A DNA stretch of 64,000 bases from Arbacia lixula (GCA_963669155.1 OZ022576.1:9922710-9986709); one strand, 5' to 3'. Positions 1 to 13,847 are shown, counted from the stretch's first letter. Made by a program: numbers and translations. The notes: generated by a model not told the origin, from the letters alone.

Positions 1-701
1 GATATCTTGTTGCATTTTCTGTTGGATTCATTCTTTCATATTTCCACATATGGGGTAGATAGCCCTGCCCACACATAATTTTATGTGTTTTTCTTTTGTC
101 TGGAACACAAACGGTTAACCACCATTAGGTAGACTCCCCCCAACGCTCCTCGATGCGACCATGAGCAAATTAATATTGTACAATGAAATGCAGTAAGACA
201 TGAATTAAGGGGTAAGAAGGAAAGGTAAGGATAAGCTAAGAAAGATTGTGATCATATTGATTACGGTCCATAATTATGGCAGGAACGCTCTGCCGACATA
301 ACCAAGTCCGAATTTCGGTTGATTTCAACAAGGCTATCATTTACAGAAGACTCCTTTCTCGAAAGCTGAGATCAACGAAGAATGGGACCCATGCTCATTG
401 CAGAATGACATTTATTACGGGTCCCAAAAAATGATGCTCATTATTATATGAAAAACATAAGACAAAACCAGCAAAAAAACGAGAAGAAAAAAAAGATAGG
501 AACAAAAAGAAACGCGGGGAAAGGGGTTACATTAATGCTGCAAAGGATTGCGTAAGAACAAATAATGATCTTTTTTTTCATGAAATAATGAGCATAATTT
601 TTTCTTCATTCATTTACAGGATAGAGCACGCTTTTCTTACTACTACTACTACTGGGTATACTTCTTTGTAAAACCCTTTAACTTACAGATAATGATTAAT
701 T
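1..701. other. No gene recognised (left edge)
   Basis: AT-rich sequence with short A and T runs and a small TAC repeat near 640-655. I see no exon, no long open frame and no RNA gene. It probably belongs to intron 1 of the SLC22 gene whose exon 2 begins at 3179, because that gene's exon 1 is not visible anywhere in 1-3178. Confidence 0.4.
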
Positions 702-903
702 TTCATGTCACGAACACAAATCTTTATTTCAGAAAGATGAATGTATTCTCAAAGAGATAAGAGCGTTTAAGATTATCACGACTGTGATTGTAAATGCTGA
801 TTCATTTTCAGGTCACGAACACAAATCTTTATATCAGAAAGATGAATGTATTCTCGAAGAGATAAGAGCGTTTAAGATTATCACAACTGTGATAGGAAAT
901 GCC
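702..903. repeat. Two-copy tandem repeat, period about 105 bp
   Basis: The block starting with GTCACGAACACAAATC near 707 is repeated with few changes near 812. Both copies run through an AGAAAGATGAATGTATTCTC segment and a TTTAAGATTATCAC segment. The near identity suggests a recent local duplication. No coding content is seen. Confidence 0.8.
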
Positions 904-1017
904 ACCGCAGACGACTCAACAAGTCGTACGACTCTACGATTGGGTGAATCGTAGGAGCCTGTCCTATGACTGAAAGCCGCAAATTATACCATAAAAATCC
1001 TTACGACTGGCACATGT

Positions 1018-1320
1018 GCGCGTAGCTTCAAGACTGGGCGGAAATCCCGGGGGGGGGGGGGGGTCGCGTCCCCCCCCACCAAAAATAGTGTGGGGGGGGG
1101 GGGGACACAATATCAAATTTCCCCCCCCCCCCCCACTATTTGCGTTCGTGTACCCACACGAGACTGGACGGATTAATTTTTTTTTGAAAAACGTCGTAGC
1201 CCCCCCCCCCCCCCACTGAGAGCATTTTCAGAGACTGGGCGGGATAAAAAAAAAAAAAAACATCACTACCCCCCCCCCCCCCCCCCCCCCCCGCTCAGCT
1301 ACTTCTTGAGGAAAAACATG
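1018..1320. repeat. Homopolymer-rich minisatellite (G, C, A and T runs)
   Basis: Three diverged repeats built around GAGACTGGGCGG-like motifs (near 1031, 1160 and 1232) are separated by runs of 9 to more than 20 G, C, A or T. The short open frames here are products of the homopolymers and are not genes. Such blocks are prone to assembly error. Confidence 0.7.
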
Positions 1321-1800
1321 TCCCCTCCACCTTCGGGGAGCGATTTCCGCCCATGCTTCAAGTAATTTATTTTTACCTGTCTCCAATTGGAAAAAAGGAC
1401 AGTCGTTGAGAGGTCCAAAGCGCAAAATCTATGAAGGATGAGGCTTTCTCACGCTATTGTCTAATGACAGAGAGTCAACACTAAATGTTGTATTTCATAT
1501 TTCTTTTCCGTTTCTTATACGAATAAGTGTAAACAAAGAGAAGTTTAGTTCAAGGGGACCCCCTACCCCATTCGTTGTCATACTGTGTAATTTTCTAAAA
1601 AGACAATAAAAAATGTAGGTATGGCCTACAATAGAGGGGTGGCTAAGATGAAAAAAAAATGCAATTATGTCTACAAGCACTAAATTTGGCACACATGTAA
1701 AAAATCATATTTGGAATAATATTAGATATAGAGGTATCTCAAAATATTTTCAAGTTCGCCTGACAGCAGCCCCAAAGTTCCACAGGTTTCCAAAAATATG
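1321..1800. other. No gene recognised
   Basis: Unremarkable AT-rich sequence between the homopolymer block and the LINE relic. I see no exon, repeat or RNA gene. Confidence 0.35.
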
Positions 1801-2160
1801 TTATTAAAAACATCTTTTCGAAAATGCATCGCCGGATTGAAAACAAAAAATTTATAGGAATCATGACTGATCATGTTAAAAATGAAGATGTTTTAGACCA
1901 AGCAAAGTCATCCGGAAAGTTACTTCAAACAATTGCCACAAGACAGATATGTTTCCTAGGCCATGTACTTCGTAAGGATGTTCTTAAGAAAGTCATCTTT
2001 ACTGGTGCTGTTCAGGGACGTAAGTCAAGAGGACGACAGAGGCTAACTTTCCTCTCTTGGCTCAGAGATGCCACTGGCACAAGGCCCCTCAATATCATAC
2101 GCCATTGCCAGCAAAGAGAGGAATTCAATCTGAAACGCAACATCAGATTCTGACAAGCTT
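1800..2160 (+). pseudogene. Relic of the C-terminal end of a LINE reverse transcriptase ORF
   Basis: An open frame at 1824-2153 contains the layout seen at the carboxyl end of many non-LTR retrotransposon polyproteins. A segment like RRIENKKFIGIMTDHVKNED is followed by RQICFLGHVLRKD (the common FLGHVLR motif) and then GRKSRGRQRLTFLSWLRDAT (a basic GRxRxR stretch and a WL segment). No catalytic domain remains, so this is a 5'-truncated copy or fragment. The family assignment rests on motif order only, without a search. Confidence 0.65.
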
Positions 2161-3178
2161 CTCCAATTGATTGATAGTGAACCATTCTTCAAAATGGCTG
2201 CCAAAATGTGACAAAACAAAACGCACATCGTTACATCACTAAGTGATAAATTATGATTTTAATTGTGAAAAAGATAGATGAGATGGAAAATTCGTAAAAT
2301 AATTAAGTGTAAACGGAAAATGAAATCGATGAGCCAATTTGTTATATGCAGTGCTTGAACTAAATGCATCTATGTAATTGCTATTTGTTTTTAATAGATT
2401 CATAGGGATATTCTTTACACGAAATGCAAGACCCTGAGTGAAGGCCTATCATTTTTTGTTTGTTTTCAAATGAGAAATTGATAAACAAAATCGAAGAAAA
2501 AAAGAAATATTTCATTGTATCGTATGATAATGTGGGATTAATAGTATTATTAAAGAGACTGCTCATATATCACAGTTTGAGCTCTCCTGCACCTGGTAAT
2601 TTATCCAATCTTGTTTTTCTTCTAATTCTAGTCTTTGAATTTAAAATTGAATTGTGAGTGCTTGGGAGGATTTTGACTGGGCTTGTAAGTTGACATGTGA
2701 AATAGAGTATGAAGAAAGAGGTTATTGTAACACGATTGTTATTGCATAATATGACATTCTTAACCTATATTTGGAAGCTATTTGGAGATGGATCGTCGTC
2801 ACATTTCCAATTTCATAAATGTTGTTCCTACTACACTACAAGGCGACATGCAAACTAAGTATCTATACGTTCGTATGAAGGAGACTGTTCATCATATACG
2901 CTAACATATAAATTCCTCACAAACAATATAGATCACATCAACATATATTCTTTGAGAGCTGAAAAAATTTTGCTTAACCACCTCACTATAATTGCTCCAC
3001 GGTATGAATAAACGAAGACCAAGTCAGAAGAAAATCTTGGAAGTAGGAAACCAGAGGAATTCCAATCTGCAGCTAGTGCTTACCGGCCAGCGAATTTACT
3101 ATCAGGCCGTTCATTGTGTTTTATTCCACATATTCTAGTTAATACCAGGCACTAAATATTGGTACTCCTTCTCTCTAG
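2161..3178. other. No gene recognised; probable intron 1 of the first SLC22 gene
   Basis: AT-rich, with no recognisable repeat or exon. Its last bases form a pyrimidine tract and CTCTCTAG acceptor directly before the SLC22 exon at 3179. Confidence 0.45.
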
Positions 3179-6100
3179 ATCCCAGAATGGGACTCGACGG
3201 ACTGCATGGCCTACGGCTTCAACACAACCATCGAATGCGATCTGGCCAAGAAGCAAGTCGGCATACCCTGGAACTACACTGCACAAGGCAATCAAACGGA
3301 GAAAGCGTACGCAAAGTGCGAGCGGTATGACGTCACAGATGTAGAGTTTAGCCCCTATTTGGATTTGACGGGGTACAGGACGGTGCCTTGTGATGCCGGC
3401 TGGGACTTTGCCGGCCATCCGCGTTCGGTGATTAATGCGGATGTAAGTAAATTGAGCTGAGACAATGACTAATAATTCTAATGATCAAATATTGAAGTTA
3501 GATCAATAACTAAAATGATAACAATAATCATGGTAATGTAATGATACATACAAAACTAATAGTTCTAATGTAAGATAATAATAATAACATCAGAATTAGA
3601 TTAATGATGACAAAGTGATAATGATGATGTTAATGATTATGATACGGATTATAATCATACTAATAATGATAAGAATGATTATCATCATCTAACATTATAG
3701 CACATATAACTATCAACATCACGATCTTGATCCTCTATATTGATCGTGATAATCAATATCATCGTCATCATTTTCATCATGATTCTTTGTATATGCCAAA
3801 CTTTATATCTCATGTATCGACTAATAAACTAAAAATGAATATTTGGAAGTTTGACAATTAAACTTGATGTTTGGAGAAGTCACCAGGGCCCCGTTGCATT
3901 AAATTTACCATCAATGGTACCTCTGCCATCAGTGGTAACTACCATGGTAACATCGCTTGTCAGCCAATGAATTTTAAGGTTTCCATAGAAATTGCCATTG
4001 TTTGGCAAAGTTACCATCAATGGTATGTTTTATGCAACAGGACCCAGTTGCCCTGAGTGTGAGCAATGATGACCTGTCATAGCTCTCTAGGTTAGTGTCT
4101 GTGTTCTCTAGTCTGAGATGCTGCACCATAGCCATACCGTATCATGTCGAGTTGAACCAACAGGCTCCTGGGGAAGTTGGTGTCTGGAGGTTGTCACCAA
4201 GGAGCAAGGTGTTTAAATGTCTCTGGCATCCTCAAGTTGCAGAATGATGATGCATCGGCGCTGGCTAGGACCCATTAAGATGTTCAGTCTATATATTTCC
4301 ATTTTACGTTTACCACGTTCATGTTCAAGTGTTGACCAACTCAACGCATATCTCTCTCACGTTTCCTACCCCATGTCATTCTCTTTACGTCTTTCTTCCT
4401 ATCTCCTTTCAACCCCCTTGCTTTCCCACCTCTCTCTTATTTCCACCTCCCTCGTCCTCTCTTCCCCACTTCCCCCTCTCCCTCTTTCTCACATACTCTG
4501 TATCTGTATGGCTATCTGTCTCTTTGTATCTCTCCTTGTCCGCCTCACTCACTCTCTGTAGCACTGTTTCCACCTGTCTTTCCCGAGTCCATTCTGTACC
4601 CCTCTCATTCTTCCATTTACCCCTCACCATATCTCACCACCTCTCTCTCTCCCTTCCTCATCTCTCTTCAGTTCAACATAGTGTGCGGTGCGGCCTACCA
4701 GCTATCCTTAGCACAAGCTCTATTCTACCTCGGTAACGCATTGGGCTCCATCGCGAGCGGATACCTATCTGACAGGTAAGGTATCAAGACTTATTCCAAT
4801 ATTTGTACATTGACAACAGTATCTGTATTCTAATATCTCATTCATTGTTTATATACACGGTACCCCAGTTACTTACAAGTGGGATTCTGTGCGTCATTGT
4901 TTTGAAAAATTGACTTTTAAAAAGCTTAAATAAATTATTTTAAATGTTAATTTCAATTTGACCAAAAATCAACATCAACGAAGTATACATTGCACTTATT
5001 TTTTACTTAAACTAACCAGATAGATAACTTACTTTCTATTTACGAGCAAAGTCAGTGAAGGCGCGTTGCATAATTTTATTCAATTATGATAAAAATAAAA
5101 ACAACACGCATTTCATTACATAACACTTGAGAGTATATCGTTGAAAATATACAGATATGGGCGCCAGCGGAATGTCTTCCTGTGTCTCTTTCTCAATGGA
5201 ATATGTGGTACTATCGCCGCTTTCTCCGTGAATATCTGGATGTATATGGCGCTTAGGATAGTCATAGGGGCCGCTTCCCTGGGATTGATACAGGCGTCGT
5301 TTGTCTTGGGTAAGAAATGTAGCATAGATGAATCTTGGTCCCTCCCCCTATCCCACATTGGTGCTTTTCTTGATATTCAGGTTCTTATTTTTCCTTTTTC
5401 TGCTTCTTCCTCAATTTTGTTTCTTGATTTTCTTGTTCTTTTTTCCCCCTTCTTCCTATTCTCCTTGTCATCCGTGCCATTTATGGTAGGCAACATTGTT
5501 CTTCTTGTCCTTCGTTGTGTTGTTTGTCATCCTAAGTTTCTTTTATCATCTTATGCTTGCCCTCGTTATCAAATTAATAAACATACAACTTGAATATTGA
5601 TCGACGTACCTCTACTTATACTTACCCTCATCATTCTCAACGTTCGACAGTAGATGTAGGGTAGTAGCCTGTCCCATACCCGTGCCTGACGATAATATTT
5701 CAAAAGAACGTGTCGCACCCGACCTCCACCTGACCTACCTCCTGTCAATAAAGATTATGTGTCCACATACAATCAATGTCTGTCAAACTTTTCTTCTTGG
5801 CTTTGAATTTTGGTTGTGAGAACTGGTACCTTTGAACCCCTCTGATCGAGGCTTAGACATTTGTAACAAAGTTTATATGAAATGAATGAGATAAACATTT
5901 TTTTTTGATATTTCAAGATATATCACGATTACCACTGAATAAAGAAGACGTCATGCGAATCATACTGTTTCAAATGAATTGTAGTTGCAACAGGTGCAAT
6001 AATGAGAGCTCATTGGCTGTTGGTATGGTAGGTACCATTGATGGTAAGGTGCAATGATTAAAAACGCATGTGCAACATGGCCCAGGAAATTTGTATTGAA

Positions 6101-9100
6101 TTGCTTCTCGTTGCCGGGAGTGTGCTAACAACAATGAATACAATGATAGTGGTATTAATTGTGATATTTGTCGTAATTGTAAAGAAATGCCAATGAAAAT
6201 GATAATATTCGTGATAAAACAATGACATAATAGTTGATAAAACTGATAGCTTGCTTTGTTAAATTCGACGAGAGAGTAGATATTGTTTCTAGTATACACG
6301 TTACTGCTTCCATTACTGATCTAACATGATAGAAGCTTAACACGTTTCAGAAGAAGATATATTCCATTGAAACTGTAAATATTTCGTCATTCGTCTTTCC
6401 CTTGTCTATTCACAGCTACTGAAATAGTCGGTCCGTCCAAACGAAACGTAGCGGGTAATGTGATCTGGGTGTCATATTCTCTGGGCTATATGTTTCTTAC
6501 TCTGATCGCATATTTCATCACGGATTGGCGCCATTTGCAACTAATCATCTCATTGATGCCGTTTACTCTCTTCGCCCTAGTCGTGTAAGTTCGTTTTCTC
6601 ATCGATTACAACTCTAAACAAAAAAAGGAAACAGCTCAATTTTCATCGATTACATCAATTTGGTTGTGTTACAATCTAGTCTATTTGTTATGATTGAAAA
6701 GCTCGTTTGTTTTTGTTGACAATGAAATGGCAACCCATGTATATGATATACGAAAGAATGCGCAGCATGAGAGGAGCAGTACATTTTTCAACTTTTAATC
6801 TTGCTCCATATTCGGGATTGAATACCGCACATTCCATGAGTGCGTAAACAGAACAAATGTGGTATACAGAATATTTAACATGATTCACTATGACTTTTGT
6901 ATGAACATGTCCAGAACCCTTTCCGCCCCAGGGTGTCATGACCCTTGTATGGTTGGGCAGGTATAATGTTATTTCATTATGGAAATCGATACGGTAAAAT
7001 GAGCAACAAGTTTAACAGCAAGTATACTTTTTCATGAAAGAAGTATCAAGTGTCGAACAGAATACCTGTTCTCTACTAAAAAAAAATAGAAAATCTTTCT
7101 TATACTTTAATATGAAAAAGGTGAAATAAGTTGAACCATGTAATCACTATCTTCGGGTCATATCACATTTTATTGTAATGCCTTTTGGTGGTAGGGTCTA
7201 AACAGGCACAAACTTAGCCTACAGGTCCCATATTACATGGAAAGACTTTCAAATGTTGAAAAGAATCCACCCGGCAATCTAATAGGTGGACACTATCTCT
7301 GAATAACACATCAAAGTCCCACGTCCTATCATGAAGATAGTTTGTTCATTCCTATGATCTTGAGTTCCTACCATATCCAAGAGTAATACATATTGCTTGT
7401 TTGCTCGGACAAACAAACTCTGAGTGATGCATATGAATACGTTCAATTATAGATATTAAACAACAAACAAACCTGATTCTGAATCGCTATTTGATCATTA
7501 ATACATGAATGTAGACTGTAAGCAATTTCGAAAAAAAATTTTTAGTTTACATGACATTCCATAGGCAAGTGGAATGTGGAACCTTTGCAAAATATGTTTA
7601 TGTTACATGTTAGTACATATATAAGAAATTTCGAAAATGATTTTCAATCCAGACACTCTACTACTCGAAAAAGACGAAGTAAAGAAATATGATCAATTTG
7701 ATTTGATGTCGAAAGTAATCTAACAAAGTGAGTTATTCGTCTTCGCTCTCTTTGATCATGTTTATTCTAGTGTCATTCCAGAGTCACCGAGATGGTTAGC
7801 TTCAATGGGACGCACCGCAAAAGCAACGAAGATAATGAAAAAAATCGCCAAGTACAACAAAGTCGAATTGCACGAGGCGCTCTCCTTGGAAGATGTGTCT
7901 TCTGATTTAGTAAGAAAATGTGATTTCCCATGTAAAGAAGTATGCCATAGTTCTTTTTAAATGTCCGTATTTTTACGCTAAAGTAATTATTAATATCTCT
8001 TATTAACAGAGTGTATGCTTCATGCAGGGAATTTCACAATGAACAGACGGTCAATTACAAAATGAACTTATATTTCCTTCAATCCTCACAATATTACCCA
8101 TCCATGACGTTCTGAGAAAGCTAGTGTTTGAAGATGTTCCCCTCCAGTGTCCTTGATCTAGTTTAGAATTTATTGCGGTTTTGATCACCTGGAACTCCCT
8201 GTATCTGCACAATATTAGCACATGAAGAGCCAAGGAGCTGATATCATGGAAATGTTATACTTAAGGATCTGATGAAATGCTACTGACTGAGTACCTCACT
8301 CAACTGCTAAACAAGCGCGACTTTGTCTTAGCGTACTGTACACACATTTACAAAAAATCAAAGAAAGAGTATTCAAAATATGAGGTAGGTTTTCGAGTTG
8401 AATGTTCCAATCATCGTTGCCAGAGGTAAAACAGTACGGATGCGTTATGCACACCATCCCACCCACCCACCCAATAACTGGCATCATTCTTTCTCAGGTG
8501 TTACAATTTGCTTTTATAATGGACCTTTCAACGTGCATGATTTCCTCATGTTTATCATCTGTAAATATACAAGGTTTTGTAGTATTGTGTTACTTGACGG
8601 TTGTGTTTATTCTGTGAAGGTTTTATAATGCTGTTAATCAGGCTTAAAATCCACTTACATGCAAGTGATGACCGGCTGTAACCCAACAAATTCATAAACA
8701 TAGAACTAAGAAATGGTGTTCTGATGTCTAAACGTGCATGTGTGGACGTAGTCTTAAGGTCCAAAATGTATTCAATGTATTCGTACAACTTCAAAGACAT
8801 TTTGCGTTGACACCGCAAACATCACTTTAGAGAACAAACAGAATATCATGTTTGTGAGATTAAGTGCCATCTGAAGACGAAGTTAGTATGATATGTGTAT
8901 TTGACTTCCATCTCTATACTGATTAGAGGTACCTTTACTCAAAACATTTTGCATACACCACAAACATAATTTAGTGAACAAACAGGAAGTAAAGTTTGTG
9001 ATATCAAGTGCCATCGGACCTGTCGGAAGACAGAGTTAATATGACATTTGTATTAGATTCTTTCTCCCGAGACCCGTTATGGCCCATGATAAGGTTTTAA

Positions 9101-10645
9101 CCCATATTTTTTGTTCGTTCGTTTGCAGAAGGAACAATCAACGGGGGAAAGTCCACTTGAGTTGATTCGCCGACCCCGTATGCGGCTGTACATGCTGAAT
9201 CTGATATTTCAAATGTGAGTATATACCTTTGGGGTGACCTTTAGACTTTGGTTACGGTCGGCAAAGCGTTGGCAGCATAAATACACAAAGTACTGGCTAT
9301 TTACACGTGGCTTGCAGTGTGTTTGCTAGTCCCGTGTAGTGTTTATGAGGTCGGATTTCAGTCGGATTATTCGCTCTCTTCGAGAGACGCTACTTGGAAG
9401 TCATAAATATCATGTTTAAAGTTTAACTGATCTGTAAATTGCGTGTAAACACAAATAATCATAATACTACATAAGCAAAACGCTTGCAGATATACCGTAA
9501 ACAAATCGCTTCCCTATTTTCCCGCCAGTACCTCTTTCCTTCACCCGTTTCGTTTGCGCCTAGCAATCTCTCTTCGTGCCCTTTCTCATATATCCTCCTT
9601 CCCTCGATTAACCCATCTTTCAATTTGTTTTCTGCTTATAGGCCTCTCACTAAGCCAACTTAAAATTCTTGATCGTCATTTTGTCACGTTAGAGGTCCGT
9701 ATTGTACATTGGAGGATTTAGGACATGCATCACGACATAATCTCTTTTTATGACATAAATCCGTTGCACATTAATGATGCCAGGAATCATGACATGAAAT
9801 CATGATGCAACCATCTTATCATGACATGAACTTATGTCACGATTAAAGTTTACATGGCAACAAAATTGGCTGCTTATCGTGTTGAGGTGGAGGAGGATAG
9901 GGTGTCGAGGGCCAGGGTGGTTTTTCACGGACCCTTGATTTCTGTTCTTAACTCGACGAAATCCTTCTTTAATTGTCAGAATCGCGTGTTCATGGAAATG
10001 AAATCACACTTGACACAAGACCACCAGACACCACAATACACCACCAAAAACATGAACACCATAACAATAACAGCAAACACAAGTAAAAAACACACATTCA
10101 CGTCTTAAAATTATACACTCGTTACGTTTTTTTTATTTGTTTAATTTAAAACAAGAAACTTTCTATACCACGTCTGCGCCTTAGCACGCAGGTAAATTAG
10201 GCAATTTCATACACAGTACGTTCAAATGATCAACTTTTTGGTTTCACAGTGTTAAGTTGCAACATTTTGTGCTCTAGACAATAGAGTTTGACCTCATTAT
10301 ATTCAAAACGAATTACATTACTTTCCCCCCTTTTCTCCAGGGCAATTAACACCATTGTGTACTACGGCCTATCTCTCAGCATAGACTCTCTGGGAGTGGA
10401 TCTGTATATAGCATTTGCTATTGCTGGGGCCGTGGAGATTCCTGCGGCTCTCTGCGTGGTTCACCCTATTGAGTACTGGGGAAGGCGACCGACTTATATC
10501 TTCTTCATGGCGCTGTGTGGAGTATCCATGCTCCTCACCATCTTTGTGCGTAAGTACATTCTCACGAAGATGCGTGTAGTTGCTGAGTGTTCTTTTTGGT
10601 CTGGAGGGTATCGTTTTGGGAAAGGAAATACCCCCCCCCCATGTA

Positions 10646-10686
<41 letters not shown>

Positions 10687-11229
10687 TCCCTTCCCATTTC
10701 TTCCACTTATATCCACGAGTGCAAATTCTAGCCTCTCCCTTCCAAAAGTCCCCTACACCCAACAATGCCCATGACCACGGCGACATTATTTCGTCTTGTG
10801 AGTTCATATGAATAGCAAAAAATATTGCTATAACAGTTCTTTTTGATGAGACAATTATTTATTGAAATGTCAACAATATTTCATCGACTCGGGTGAAAGA
10901 CAAGCAGATGGCTCTCTGTTATGATTCTGCAGCTAAGCTGACAACATGCGTTATCGTCCAACTTTGATTTATTACCATACATAAGTGAACAAGAATTCAA
11001 CTGGGATATACCACCTGTTCTTACTTTATTTGATCTACGAGTTTTTGTCATTTTTCATTGTATTTACCGTGATTTATGGCATCATTTCCTCTATGGTCCT
11101 TTGATATTCATAATTACCAATTGCAAGAGAAAAAAACTACGGCATTAAAATGGAAAAAACATAGTCGTGATTTATTCCAAATATGTATGATGTAATAACT
11201 GACAAATATATATATTTGATTATATAGAA

Positions 11230-11298
<69 letters not shown>

Positions 11299-13847
11299 AG
11301 TCTATATATGAGTATGCGTGTATGAGGATGCAAGTGTTTGGAGGTCTGTATGTGTGTTTATTTGTGTGTATATATCTGTGTTTGTGCGTACGTACATGCT
11401 CGCGTGTGTGTGTCTGTGTTTGTGTGTGCGCGTGTGTTTGTGTGCGTGTGTGAGCATGTACTATGATAATTGGTTCGGATCCATGATCTTGCTAGCCACA
11501 GATCAAACCAACAGAGTTCAAATAGCAAAGACGCATTGAGACATATATTTCGTTGGTGACCTTGTCATTTGTTGCCCCAATTTTATGTAATTTGAAATGT
11601 ATATATAAAACGGGACAGTAAGACAATCACGTCTCGGCCTAATCCATACAATCCACCTACACAAAATATAAATGAATAAGTCAACAATGAAAAAAAAAAA
11701 ACAATGTTGCAATTGTTGCGATTGGTGCTGCTAGTTAAACTACTCACGTTTTCATCACCCTACAGCATATGGTATTGCCAGGGCTGCCGTAGCCATGGTA
11801 GGCAAGTTTGCCATCACCGCCTCGTTCTGCGTGGTCTACCTACTCGCGTGTGAGATCTACCCCACACCTGTTCGGTGAGTAGACCTATTCAGGGGTACGT
11901 ACCATAATTCAATGTCAATTTCATTTTAATTCAAATTGTGTTTGAAAAAGTCAAAACCTTGTTTGCAGCACACAGCTGAATTGCACAAAAATACAATAAA
12001 TACACATATAAGAACTATTCAAATTTTCCAAAATATTACGAAATGCATTCAAATGACATACCCATACACGAATTAGAACACAACTGCTTAAACAATTAAA
12101 AATATATACGAAAAGAAAAGAAAAGCAAATTGGATTGATTGTGTTTTGCAGAATGCTATATAGTGTCTCGGTATCACTCGGATCTTGGTAGAGCTCCTAT
12201 TGCAGAGTTGCTGATAAAATGGAGGCATCTGTATGAACAGATGTAAAGCGCTATGATGATAAAGGACCTGAGCCATGCTAGTACATCTTTAAAGCCACAG
12301 TTGGTTTCTGACCTGCCTGGCAACTTAGATAATTTAGTTATTTTCGTTTTAAGAGCTTCACGATGTACATGATAAGTAGTACTTTTTGGGTAAAATTTTG
12401 CCCACATAATTTTTCTTTAGAAATTGATTCATGATTTAGAAAAGTGTGTGTGCTTTAAAAATGCAGAATATAAATCACTGATTAAGTCAAATCAATACAA
12501 ATGCTCTTCTTGTTTTCAGTGGAGAGGCTGTCACAACGTAGCGCAAGAAAATTTAACTAACTTGTCATTACTAGGCATGTCATTTTCTTGACAGGAATTC
12601 TGCCCTGGGAATCTCCACGGTGTGTTCCAGCATGGCCAACATCGTGGGACCGTTCGTCCTGCTCTTGAGCAGCGTCTGGAGTCCAATGCCTGTCGTTATC
12701 TTTGGGGCGTTGGCCCTCGCTGGTGGCGCCATATCCTATCAACTTCCTGAAACCAGAGGGAAGAAGAGCCCGGAGACTATGGATGAAGGAGAAAACATTG
12801 GCTGGTACGATACGTCCTTTGGAGGATTCTGTTAATTGGTTAACCCATATCCGATCAGATACTCACGAGCTTATCCGTGCAGCACAAGCATAGAGTAACC
12901 GTTATTTAACAGAGCGAATGGCATGTCATGCACTCTCACTATCTCGACTATGCGATTTTTTCCCCGCACGGTGATTTTGCCCTCCAATATCCTCCAATAT
13001 CATGAATATCAAACCTTTCTGTCATTGCGAAATAACGAGGCAAGATATTTGTCAACAAACTGCCAAAAACAACACCACGTGGTGTCTTCACATATGTCGT
13101 ATACCGCATATTTTCATTTTAAGGTACCGTAAAAAGTCTTTTAAAAGCACAAACTAGACATGCTAGATTAACATCTTGAACGTCTCTTTTTTAGAGAGCA
13201 CACATTGTCTGCAACGAAAAAGTAACATGAGTATTCACGAATCTATCTTAAACAACGCCTCACCTTTTTATGAAATAGATATTCAGGACGAATGATGATG
13301 CGAAATGCGATAGAGGGTACGTTGTTTGACGTGAAAAAACAAATCGTTTACCTACTACGATTAAACAGCTCTTGGGTCGATGATTTGTTCAAACCATTTT
13401 GCGGCTAGCTGGGCTAGTATCTTACATGTACGATTGTATTCGTGCTTTAGCTAATCTAAGTACTCAGTCATTTCACTAACGCATAACCCAATTCTTGCAA
13501 CTTTAATTATCATGAAAATAAATAGATGTCACGCTTACATAAAATTCATCATGTTTATTGTTTGTTAATATGTTCTACATGCTGTCCATGATCTGTTTCT
13601 GAACTTGTTTTACCTTTTGCTATTTAACAATCCGTTACCATTGATGGCGTGTCAACATTCGAACTTATATCATATTTAATCAATTTCCTTTGTATGATAT
13701 TAAGTAAGTACATGTATGTCGATTGTGCATTTCCTCTCGATCTGCAGGAAAGGCGGTCCTCGACTGACGAAGAGGAGCAAGAAAGCGGTGAACGGCTCTG
13801 GCATCGAGTACCACAAGGCCGGGGAATATGCTGGGGAGCCGGTCTGA
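3179..13847 (+). CDS. SLC22-family organic ion transporter, copy 1 (exons 2-11; exon 1 outside the window)
   Basis: Membrane transporter of the major facilitator superfamily, SLC22 type (plasma-membrane uptake of organic cations or anions; substrate unknown). Exons: 3179-3442, 4672-4775, 5155-5309, 6416-6584, 7771-7909, 9129-9214, 10341-10549, 11766-11874, 12595-12804 and 13748-13847 (stop TGA). All have GT/AG borders and join in frame to 514 aa. The first exon encodes the large extracellular loop with several Cys and three N-glycosylation sequons (NTT, NYT, NQT). Family motifs follow in order: GYLSDRYGRQRN across exons 3/4, PESPRWL in exon 6, [10 protein letters not shown] in exon 8, [10 protein letters not shown] across exons 9/10, and [13 protein letters not shown] in exon 10. 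Exon lengths match copy 2 (43162-60094) except for exon 2 (3 nt shorter) and exon 11 (3 nt longer). That predicts a 165-nt exon 1 left of the window and a protein near 569 aa. The C-terminal tail is basic, then ends in Pro-Val. Confidence 0.93.
3885..4046. mobile_element. Fold-back MITE-like element, family A
   Basis: The left end GGGCCCCGTTGCATTAAA is mirrored by the right end TTTATGCAACAGGACCC, and ACCATCAATGGT motifs lie inside. It has no coding capacity. It sits in intron 2 of SLC22 copy 1. A second, partial member of the family lies at 5988-6089. Confidence 0.7.
4380..4671 (+). other. Long CT-rich stretch leading to the exon 3 acceptor
   Basis: About 290 bp of the plus strand is nearly all pyrimidine and ends at the TCTCTCTTCAG acceptor at 4671. 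It acts as an extended polypyrimidine tract or is simply a CT microsatellite. It also creates the long spurious Ser/Leu-rich open frames seen here. Confidence 0.6.
5988..6089. mobile_element. Partial copy of fold-back family A
   Basis: On the minus strand this reads a GGGCCATGTTGCA-type end followed by CTTACCATCAATGGTACC and CAGCCAATGA, in the same order as the element at 3885-4046. It is diverged and lies in intron 4 of SLC22 copy 1. Confidence 0.55.
8797..9065. repeat. Diverged tandem duplication in intron 6
   Basis: A block beginning ACATTTTGC and running through GAACAAACAG, TTTGTGA and AAGTGCCATC occurs near 8797-8911. It recurs near 8945-9054 with substitutions and small indels (period about 145 bp). 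No coding content is seen. Confidence 0.6.
10648..10684. repeat. (CA)n microsatellite
   Basis: About 18 CA units directly after a run of ten C, in intron 8 of SLC22 copy 1. The open frames with Thr-His or Cys-Val runs across it are artefacts. Confidence 0.95.
11231..11296. repeat. (CA)n(TA)n compound microsatellite
   Basis: About 13 CA units pass directly into about 20 TA units, followed by a degenerate GT-rich tract to about 11458. It lies in intron 8 of SLC22 copy 1. Confidence 0.95.

Noticed and set aside
4217-4736. Overlapping open frames of 114-135 codons rich in Ser, Leu and Pro
   Set aside because: They are translations of the CT-rich tract before SLC22 exon 3 and show no domain.
10369-10811. 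Open frames with Thr-His or Cys-Val runs
   Set aside because: They come from the (CA)n microsatellite and from the opposite strand of SLC22 exon 8.
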